Shown here: piece by piece, positions 49,117-54,763 of the stretch
How positions within the stretch are numbered: the first letter of the stretch is position 1
Layout of the letters: each line of letters starts with the position of its first letter
NCBI GenBank assembly: GCA_041687755.1
Contig: JBDNJM010000138.1
Location: 1-54,763, forward strand
Reading direction: 5' to 3'
From: JBDNJM01 sp041687755
Lineage (GTDB): Bacteria; Planctomycetota; UBA1135; GCA-002686595
Length of the DNA stretch: 54,763 nucleotides
The notes under the pieces: generated by a model
Database searches by the model: none
Seen by the model: the letters and a program-made list of their open reading frames with translations, nothing else
What the model was told of the DNA's origin: nothing
Program-made: the position numbers and the translations under genes

Positions 49117-49594
49117 AAGCGCGCCTCAAACAGCCCTGGTCCGCGGCGCGCGGGCAGCGCTCGCCGCGGGGCTGCTGCTCGCGCCGCTGCGGCTCACGCC
49201 GGCGGGATCCAGCGGCCTCGTGGCCTGCTACGGCGCATCGATCACGCTGCTGCTCGGCGCGCCCGACAGCCCGCTGGGCACGCCCGACCTGGCACTAGTC
49301 GGCGGACTGGTTGCTGCACTTGCAGGCGTCGCCGCCTGGAAGCTGCCCGGGGCGACGTCGCCCGCCGCGGCCCGCGTCGCCGCCGCAGCCGTGGCGGTCG
49401 TCGCAATCGCGCTGCTCGACGCTCTGCATCCGCCCGGCGGCGCCGCGGCGCTGATCGCGGCGCTGGGCGGCGAAGCCATCCACGAGCCCGGCTGGACCTA
49501 CGCCCTGCACCCGATCACGACGGGCACCGTTGCGCTGCTCCTGCTGTGCTGGGCCCCCGCTCGCGCGGCGCGTCCCGTGCCTCAGAACGCGTAG
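49046..49594 (+). CDS. HPP-family membrane protein
   Basis: An integral membrane protein of the HPP family, with four or five hydrophobic helices (LAAGLLLAPLRL, YGASITLLLGAPDSPLGTP, LVGGLVAALAGVAAWK, VAVVAIALLDALHPPGGAAA, TTGTVALLLLCWAP). The signature H-P-P-G-G-A-A-A and the G-A-S.. LLLGAP element are present. A plant chloroplast member transports nitrite. Beside an NO dioxygenase that produces nitrate, anion transport is an attractive but unproved role. The start is unclear: a TTG at 49046 overlaps hmp by 71 bases, and no ATG or GTG lies between there and the first helix. Its stop overlaps the convergent porin gene by 13 bases. Confidence 0.82.
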   Translation: MESRPSASTPSPSGRPSRSTRPVESAPQTALVRGARAALAAGLLLAPLRLTPAGSSGLVACYGASITLLLGAPDSPLGTPDLALVGGLVAALAGVAAWKLPGATSPAAARVAAAAVAVVAIALLDALHPPGGAAALIAALGGEAIHEPGWTYALHPITTGTVALLLLCWAPARAARPVPQNA

Positions 49595-51015
49595 ACCACC
49601 GTCGTGTAGACCAGGTCCGAACTCTCGTCGAAGCCCGCCGCCTCCAGCGCCATGTCGGGCACAAAGTGCGACCAGCCCAGCTGCCAGCTCCAGTTGCGCC
49701 CAACGCGGCCCGACACCACCAAGTCCACTTCGGTTCCGACGCTCGAACTGCCCGAGGCGACGGCGGTGCCCGCGTACGGCGCGCCGCTCACCTGATACAC
49801 GTCGTCCGCGTTGTCCTCGCGCAGGAACCGGTGCAGCGTGAGGTCCGCGCGCGTGCTCGACGACAGGGCACAGCCCGCGCCGAGCTGAATGTCGATCGTA
49901 TTCGAGCGACCGATCGAGTCGATGAAACCGAAGTAGCGGTGGCCCAGCGGGTACGCCGGGCTGAAGGTCCCGACCTCGCCGCCCGCGCCGCTGTCGCCGC
50001 TGCCGATCTCGAGACCGAACTTGGCGCGCGGCTGGCTCGGCGCCTCGAACACGTAGCCCAAATCGAAGCCCAGCATCCAGGCGTTGACGTCCTCTGCACC
50101 GACCTCGCCGCGCTGCAGGGCGAACTCGAGATCGTAGTCCATGCGGCCGACCTCTTGGCCACGCCCGACCCGCACGCCGAACGTGTCGCGGCGCTCGTCG
50201 CCGATCGTGCCGTTGAAGCTGACCGGACCCCGGTCCTGGATGAAGGCGTAGAGTTCGACGACGCCCCGCACGTCCTTCCGCGACGCGTAGATGCCGAGCA
50301 TCTCGTCGTCCACCGAATCGTTGAAGCTGGTGATGTTGACCGGCGCGAAGCGTTGCCAGAACGCATCGATCACCCAGGGTCCGCGGTCCAAGCTGGCGGT
50401 CGCTCCGTCCCAGCTGCGCAGGGTGTTCGCCCAGGGCGCCGGGCCGATCAGTCGACCCGCGCCGTACATCAGCATTTGCCGGCCCGCCGTGAGCGTCAGC
50501 GCATCGCCCATCGATGTATCAAACCGCTGCTGCACAAAGCCCTGCAGCAGGGCCAGCTGGTCCTCATCGTTCGGCCGGTCGCCGCCGGGCAGCTCGCGAT
50601 CCCAGGCCGCCGCGGACTTGAGCTCGAGGAACGATCGGAACCCGCGGTCGTGGTGCAAGTCGGCGTGCAGGCGTATGCGAGCGAGCGGGAACACGTCGTC
50701 TGTCCGCGCATCGACGGGATCCTCGAAGCCGAAGTTGCTCCAGTTCTCGACGCGCACGCGCGCGGTCCCGCCGAGGTTGATCCGCCAGTGACCGGCGTCG
50801 TCCACCGGCATCCACTTGAGGCGATCCGTCCAGTCTAGCTCGTCGGGGTCGAGCTGGCCGATCCGCGACCAGTCCTCGGTCTGTTGGAGCAGGCTGAACT
50901 TGGGGCGCGGATCGGCGGGCGGCGCGGCCTCCTGGGCTTGAGGCTCAGCAGTCGCCGGGCCGAGCGCACCGGTCAGCAGCCAGGCGCCGAGCAACGAACC
51001 GAGGGGTGCGGGCAT
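49582..51015 (-). CDS. Alginate-export-domain outer-membrane porin
   Basis: A 477-residue predicted outer-membrane barrel. A signal peptide (MPAPLGSLLGAWLLTGALGP) and a Pro/Ala-rich linker precede strands typical of the AlgE-like alginate-export family: WRINLGGTARVRVENWSNFG, LARIRLHADLHHDRG, LTLTAGRQMLMYGAGRLIGP, then a run to VDLVVSGRVGRNWSWQLGWS. It ends SSDLVYTTVVYAF, a final strand with C-terminal Phe as expected for Bam-inserted barrels. Members let anionic or other solutes cross the outer membrane, and alginate itself is only the founding example. No alginate synthesis genes are nearby. The ATG at 51015 is followed directly by the signal. Confidence 0.85.
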   Translation of the reverse strand: MPAPLGSLLGAWLLTGALGPATAEPQAQEAAPPADPRPKFSLLQQTEDWSRIGQLDPDELDWTDRLKWMPVDDAGHWRINLGGTARVRVENWSNFGFEDPVDARTDDVFPLARIRLHADLHHDRGFRSFLELKSAAAWDRELPGGDRPNDEDQLALLQGFVQQRFDTSMGDALTLTAGRQMLMYGAGRLIGPAPWANTLRSWDGATASLDRGPWVIDAFWQRFAPVNITSFNDSVDDEMLGIYASRKDVRGVVELYAFIQDRGPVSFNGTIGDERRDTFGVRVGRGQEVGRMDYDLEFALQRGEVGAEDVNAWMLGFDLGYVFEAPSQPRAKFGLEIGSGDSGAGGEVGTFSPAYPLGHRYFGFIDSIGRSNTIDIQLGAGCALSSSTRADLTLHRFLREDNADDVYQVSGAPYAGTAVASGSSSVGTEVDLVVSGRVGRNWSWQLGWSHFVPDMALEAAGFDESSDLVYTTVVYAF

Positions 51016-51148
51016 GGGGAGTCGAATCGCTAGGAGGGAGGCCGGGGAGCCCTCGCAGACTAGGCGAGGGGCTAATCACCCTAGGGCGTGCCCCCGCCCT
51101 CAGTTCACCGTCCGCAGCGCTGCCGCCCGGATGGCCGCCGATCTCCCA

Positions 51149-52189
51149 CTACTGGGCCAGGGCGGCGCGGACGGTGTCCATCAGCCGCGGCACGTCCTCG
51201 TTCAGGAGCCTCGCGCGCAGGCCCGCTGGCATCTCGCGGGCCGCCTCCAGGATGCGCGCGCGCACGCGCTCGTCGACGAGCCGATGCCGCTCCCGGCGCT
51301 CGTACTCGGACAGGTCCACGAAGTCGGAGACCTGCGGCCGCGCGGCCTCGAACAACAGGCTCGCGCGCTCTCGGCTGAGGCCCTCGAGCACCAGCAGTGC
51401 CGGACGACCGCGGCGCCAAAGTCCGCCACCGCGACCGAACGCCTGGCGATCGGAGCCTTCCGGACGCCAGCGATCCTCGCCAAAGCCGTCGCGGCCGGAC
51501 CCGCCACCCTCGGGATCCCACTCGCCCGACTTGCGCGGGCGCCAGCCGTCGCGCTGGGAATCGCCGGAGCCCTGACGTCCGCCGAAGCCGTGCCCGCTTC
51601 CCTGACCGAAGCGCTCGGCAAGCCGCTCGCGCAGCAGCGCCTTGCGCTCCTCGTGCGACAGGGCCTCGAACTCCGCAGCCGGCAGGCCCAGATCTCGACC
51701 GAACTCGGCCACGCGCTCCTCCGAGAGCTCGCGGTCCGCGGAGCCGCAGACGCGCTTCAGGTACTGCGGGCGCAGCCCCGGCTCCACTTCGCGCAGGCGC
51801 TCCGCCATCGCGGACAGTCCACCGCGCGGACCAATGCCTGACTCTAGGCGCGCCGCCGCGTGGAACAGATCGCGGGCGACGCGCTTGCGCACTTCAGGCT
51901 CCAGGGCTTCCAGAGCAGTGCGTTGCTGCGGCGCGAGTCCTTCAACGTGCAGGTCGACCGCGTCGCGCAGGCTGGAGTGCCGCTCGCGCAGGGCCTCTTG
52001 GGCGGTCGTGTCCAGCGCGCGAAAGCGCTCGAAACGGTCGCGCAAGACCTCGCGCTCCTGCTCGCTGAACGTGCCCCAGCGCTCGTAGCTCGACGCAGGC
52101 ACGTCGCCCTGCGCAAAGCCCTGCGCGTAGCTCAATGAAACGCACGCCGCGACCAACACCAGCCGCGCGAGGATGGAACGCGGACTCAT
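51149..52189 (-). CDS. Exported helical protein, third gene of the ECF sigma operon
   Basis: A 346-residue exported protein. The signal peptide (MSPRSILARLVLVAACVSLS then YAQGFAQ) is followed by charged helices (WGTFSEQEREVLRDRFERFR, APQQRTALEALEPEVRKRVA) similar to DUF3106-type and Spy/CpxP-like periplasmic proteins. A Gly/Arg/Asp-rich low-complexity stretch (about 195-260) comes next, then a second helical block (RPALLVLEGLSRERASLLFE, ECF-distal end near DTVRAALAQ). Its ATG overlaps the anti-sigma TGA (ATGA) with GGAGGA before it, so the three genes are translationally coupled. Helical periplasmic partners of ECF systems often act as stress or metal sensors; that role is inferred from context only. 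Confidence 0.8.
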   Translation of the reverse strand: MSPRSILARLVLVAACVSLSYAQGFAQGDVPASSYERWGTFSEQEREVLRDRFERFRALDTTAQEALRERHSSLRDAVDLHVEGLAPQQRTALEALEPEVRKRVARDLFHAAARLESGIGPRGGLSAMAERLREVEPGLRPQYLKRVCGSADRELSEERVAEFGRDLGLPAAEFEALSHEERKALLRERLAERFGQGSGHGFGGRQGSGDSQRDGWRPRKSGEWDPEGGGSGRDGFGEDRWRPEGSDRQAFGRGGGLWRRGRPALLVLEGLSRERASLLFEAARPQVSDFVDLSEYERRERHRLVDERVRARILEAAREMPAGLRARLLNEDVPRLMDTVRAALAQ

Positions 52190-52860
52190 CGCGACTCCTC
52201 CGCGGTCTCGCCGAGGCCGCCGACCAACAGGCTCTCGAACGGATCAAGACCGTCCAGCAGCAGCTCCGGGTCCGTCACGTCTTCCCAGTCCTCGAGCAGG
52301 TCGAGGTCCTGCAGCAGCTCCAGGTCCGCCGGCGTCAGGTCCCGACCCGCCATCGCTTCCGAGGGCTCGGCAACGTTCCCGCCGGTCGACCGCAGGGTGA
52401 ACAACAACAGAATGCCGGCGGCGAGCGCCATTCCGAGCGCGCCGAGTCGGCGAAATCGCGCGCGCCGCTCGTGCTCCACGACGTAGGCCAACACGCGCGC
52501 GCCGAGTCCGACCGGCGCGCCCTCGAGGGGCACCGCGTCCAACAGCGCGTCGAGCGCAACTTCAGAGCGCACGCGCCGCAGGGCGCGCTGGGCCAGGCCG
52601 GCGGGCGCCGCATCACGCGGCACGCTCCCCAGCAGAGAGTCCAGGTCCGTGCCCAAGTCGCGGGCCAGCTCCAGCCGCGCCTGCAGCCGCTCGCCGACGC
52701 TCAGGGGCAGCGTATCGTCTTCGCGCGCCAGCTCCAGCAGACGCTCCAGCTCGGGCGCGTCCATCTTGGACACGCCGGCCGCCTCGCCCTGGCGATCCAG
52801 CCAGCGCAGCAGCTCGCCGTCCGGATCGACGTCAAACTCGTCTCGGTTCTCAAGCGTCAT
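52186..52860 (-). CDS. Anti-sigma factor-like membrane protein
   Basis: A 224-residue protein with a long cytoplasmic N-terminal part (about 1-130, helical, Leu/Arg/Asp-rich) and one membrane helix (LGALGMALAAGILLLFTLRS). A short acidic periplasmic tail follows (LTPADLELLQDLDLLEDWED). This layout and its place directly after an ECF sigma gene identify it as the cognate anti-sigma factor. It has no canonical zinc H-x3-C-x2-C motif, so it is not a ZAS-type. Its ATG overlaps the sigma stop (ATGA), with GGAG five bases upstream inside the sigma gene. It would hold the sigma factor at the membrane until a periplasmic signal arrives. Confidence 0.85.
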   Translation of the reverse strand: MTLENRDEFDVDPDGELLRWLDRQGEAAGVSKMDAPELERLLELAREDDTLPLSVGERLQARLELARDLGTDLDSLLGSVPRDAAPAGLAQRALRRVRSEVALDALLDAVPLEGAPVGLGARVLAYVVEHERRARFRRLGALGMALAAGILLLFTLRSTGGNVAEPSEAMAGRDLTPADLELLQDLDLLEDWEDVTDPELLLDGLDPFESLLVGGLGETAEESR

Positions 52861-53474
52861 TGCAGCTCCTCCGCAAGCAGTCCACTCAAAGACGCCCGCA
52901 GCGCCTCGCGCGCCCGGTGCACCAGCGATTTGACCGCCTTCCCGCTCATCTCCATCACCGCGCCGATCTCGTTGTAGGGCAGCTCCTCGTACTTGGCCAG
53001 CACCAGCGCCATCCGCTGGCGCTCCGGCAGCGCGGCGATCGCCGCCCGCACGGCCGCGATCCGATCCTCGGCCTCCAGCGCCCGGTCGGGCTCCAGCAGG
53101 CGCTCCTCCACCGGCTCCGGGGCGGCCCGCTCTCCGCTCTCCGAGGTCGCGTCCAGGCGATCGGTCTTGCGAATCGCCGCCCGGGCCTGGGCGTGGCTGG
53201 CCAGGTTGAACACGATCCGGTACAGCCAGGTCGAGAACTTCGCCCTGGGCTCGTACCGATCCTTGGCCCTCAGGACACGCAGGAACGTCTCCTGAACGAG
53301 GTCCTCCCGGGCCGAATCCGATCCCAGAAAACGGGTCAGCAGGGCCCAAACCTTCGGGCTGTAGTGCTCCACCAGCGCCTCAAAAGAGGCCTCGTCGCCG
53401 GCCCGGAAGGCCAGCATCCAGCCTGCGCCGGGGTCCGCCGGGGCGGTATCGAGTTCAAGTTCAGGGTTCGCCAT
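52857..53474 (-). CDS. ECF RNA polymerase sigma factor (sigma-70 family)
   Basis: A 205-residue ECF sigma factor. Region 2 (about 30-95) reads LVEHYSPKVWALLTRFLG, DLVQETFLRVLRAKDRYE and KFSTWLYRIVFNLASHAQ. Region 4 (about 145-200) reads IAALPERQRMALVLAKYEEL, PYNEIGAVMEMSGKAVKSLV and HRAREALRASL. A variable acidic linker sits between them. I start at MANPELELD; the open frame further upstream overlaps the divergent promoter region and has no sigma similarity. It heads a three-gene coupled operon with its anti-sigma factor and an exported protein. A divergent multi-cysteine protein gene is a natural candidate target. Confidence 0.94.
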   Translation of the reverse strand: MANPELELDTAPADPGAGWMLAFRAGDEASFEALVEHYSPKVWALLTRFLGSDSAREDLVQETFLRVLRAKDRYEPRAKFSTWLYRIVFNLASHAQARAAIRKTDRLDATSESGERAAPEPVEERLLEPDRALEAEDRIAAVRAAIAALPERQRMALVLAKYEELPYNEIGAVMEMSGKAVKSLVHRAREALRASLSGLLAEELQ

Positions 53475-53649
53475 GGGGTTTGAGCAGACTAGAACCCACC
53501 GGTCGCGCCGAGGTTCCGCAGGACCTATATCGTCCCAGGGCCGCCCGATCCCCCGTACGCTCCCGGGATCGCGTCGGCCGCTGGGCTCTCCACCGGCCCG
53601 CCCGCTGTCCGCACTGAACCAAAATAGGCTGACCCCAGCCCCTCCGACC

Positions 53650-54423
53650 ATGCTTTCAATGACCTCGACCCTGGCCGCCGCGGCCGCCGCCCTGACCCTC
53701 GGTCTCGGCTCTCTGTTCACCACCGTCGAGCCCGTCCAGGACGCCCGCCCCGCCACGGCGGGTCAGGAGGAGGTCGCTGAGGAGCCGACCCAGAAAGAGC
53801 TCGACGCCGCCGTCGTGAGCCAGCAGCTGCCGTCCTACCCGCTGACCACCTGCCCCGTCTCCGGGGAAGAGCTGGGCTCGATGGGCGACGCCATCGACCT
53901 CGTCGTCGATGGCCGCCTGATCCGCGTTTGCTGCAAGGGCTGCGTGAAGCCCGTCAAGGCCGACGCCGCGCCCATGATCACCATGATCGACGCAGCGGTG
54001 ATCGCGGCCCAGATGCCGATCTACCCGCTGACCACCTGCCCCGTCTCCGGCGAGGAGCTCGGTTCGATGGGCGATCCGATCGACGTTGTCGTCGGCACGC
54101 GCCTCGCGCGCGTCTGCTGCAAGGGCTGCGTCAAGCGCGTCCAGGCGAACCCGGCGCAGTACCTCGCGCCCGTTGACGCGGCGCTGATCGAAGCTCAGAT
54201 GGAGACCTACGGCCTCCCGACGTGCTTCGTCTCGAGCGAGGCTCTCGTCGAGGGCGAGACCCTCGACTTCCTCTACGGCACCGAGCTTGTGCGCCTCTGC
54301 TGCAAGGGCTGCAAGCGCGTGTTCGACCGCGACCCGGTCGCCGCGATGGCGAAGCTCCACGCGGCCCGCGCGCCCCAGACCGAAGAGGCGCCCGCGCAAG
54401 AGCCGGCCGAACGCAAGGGCTGA
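53650..54423 (+). CDS. Exported protein with three TRASH-like cysteine modules
   Basis: A 257-residue exported protein. A signal peptide (MTSTLAAAAAALTLGLGSLF) and an acidic linker precede three repeats of about 62 residues. Repeats 1 and 2 share TTCPVSGEELGSMGD, then VCCKGCVK: Cys68, 94, 95, 98 and Cys130, 156, 157, 160. Repeat 3 is divergent (PTCFVSSEALVEGETLDFLY, RLCCKGCKR: Cys192, 217, 218, 221). C-x(n)-C-C-x-x-C modules of this sort resemble TRASH domains and related heavy-metal-binding folds, so copper or similar metal binding in the periplasm is plausible. The gene diverges from the ECF sigma operon with 175 bases between, and a strong terminator follows it. An ATG three codons in is an alternative start. 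Confidence 0.88.
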   Translation: MLSMTSTLAAAAAALTLGLGSLFTTVEPVQDARPATAGQEEVAEEPTQKELDAAVVSQQLPSYPLTTCPVSGEELGSMGDAIDLVVDGRLIRVCCKGCVKPVKADAAPMITMIDAAVIAAQMPIYPLTTCPVSGEELGSMGDPIDVVVGTRLARVCCKGCVKRVQANPAQYLAPVDAALIEAQMETYGLPTCFVSSEALVEGETLDFLYGTELVRLCCKGCKRVFDRDPVAAMAKLHAARAPQTEEAPAQEPAERKG

Positions 54424-54462
54424 TCCGAGCCAACGCCGGAGCCGAACGCGCCCCGCAGATCG

Positions 54463-54497
54463 CGAACGAGGGCCGCACCGGGTGCGGCCCTCGTTCG
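54463..54497 (+). terminator. Rho-independent terminator after the TRASH-like gene
   Basis: Perfect 16-bp arms (54463-54478 and 54482-54497, CGAACGAGGGCCGCAC and its complement) enclose a CGG loop. TTCCCC follows. The hairpin begins 40 bases past the stop codon. Confidence 0.85.
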
Positions 54498-54702
54498 TTC
54501 CCCATCCTCAGTACGGACCGAACCACCCTTGCCCGGGCAGCGTCCCTGCGTTCTACACCACCGTCGCACCGGCCGAGGGCTTCGCCGCCCACGCGACCGT
54601 GCGCGACCGGCACCTGCTCACCATCAAACCCGGGCACGCGCCGGGCTGACCGGGCGAAGCCCTCCGCGTTCGGGCGGGGGGAAGGATACGGTGCCAGGCA
54701 CG
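54498..54702. other. Gap before the edge palindrome
   Basis: No gene is recognised. A short frame (VPAFYTTVAPAEGFAAHATV then RDRHLLTIKPGHAPG, stop at 54649) looks protein-like but has no family match or clear start. It may be a remnant. Confidence 0.3.
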
Positions 54703-54763
54703 TTTCCACCGGCTTGGTGGCCTTCTGCGGCTATGCCGCAGAAGGCCACCAAGCCGGTGGAAA
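54703..54763. repeat. Long perfect palindrome running to the window edge
   Basis: Arms of 29 bp (54703-54731 and 54735-54763), containing CACCGGCTTGGTGGCCTTCT and its complement, surround a TAT loop. It is preceded by GGTGCCAGGCACG (54690-54702), itself nearly palindromic and similar to the 6370-6398 element. The palindrome may continue past the window. It is most like a REP/BIME-type or RAYT-associated element; no transposase is visible. Confidence 0.85.

Overview
The window is about 54.8 kb of very GC-rich bacterial chromosome. It carries no rRNA, tRNA, CRISPR array or intact transposase that I can recognise. The gene mix is a formylglycine-type sulfatase, a giant alpha-2-macroglobulin, a TRASH-like multi-cysteine exported protein, and a secreted protein whose C-terminal domain resembles those of marine planctomycetes. 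This fits Planctomycetota or a neighbouring environmental Gram-negative phylum, but nothing here is decisive for taxonomy.

Layout. 0.3-4.3 kb: a glycosyltransferase behind purF, then an outer-membrane beta-barrel protein. 4.6-6.1 kb: a TetR regulator and an exported AhpD-like protein, with a perfect 20-bp operator before the second gene and a weaker copy before the first. 6.3-22.6 kb: a stress/low-oxygen-like island with a secondary-alcohol dehydrogenase, a tandem universal stress protein (USP), an 8.5-kb cyclic beta-1,2-glucan synthase, a decayed Acg-type nitroreductase plus membrane protein, and a FixL-like PAS kinase with a FixJ/NarL regulator. A broken copy of the USP 3' end lies at 6.5 kb. 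23-30 kb: trxC and an SDR, a small membrane-anchored protein and an HDAC-like deacetylase, a frameshifted secreted protein, and a class II photolyase fused to a renalase-like flavoprotein. 30-44.6 kb: the alpha-2-macroglobulin, a SthA-type transhydrogenase flanked by two related repeats, a sulfatase, a threonine synthase with a degenerate zinc ribbon coupled to an exported protein of unknown function, and two genes split by frameshifts. 44.6-49.6 kb: mnmH, then a nitric-oxide response unit of norR, a sigma-54 promoter, hmp and an HPP-family membrane protein. 49.6-54.8 kb: an alginate-export-like porin; an ECF sigma factor, anti-sigma factor and exported helical protein joined by ATGA overlaps; a divergent protein with three TRASH-like cysteine modules; and a long palindrome at the window edge.

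How the parts work together. Three units look self-contained: the TetR/AhpD-like pair with its operator; the NorR/Hmp/HPP unit, which would sense NO, oxidise it to nitrate and possibly move the anion; and the ECF sigma operon facing a metal-binding-type protein. The 6.8-22.6 kb island is the best candidate for a larger system, with oxygen-sensor-like signalling beside stress, fermentation and osmoglucan genes. Its nitroreductase and membrane-protein genes are clearly disabled by in-frame stops.

Six frameshifts, spread over four genes, all have the sign of a single-base deletion. That pattern could be sequence error or real decay, and I flag it instead of treating these genes as intact.
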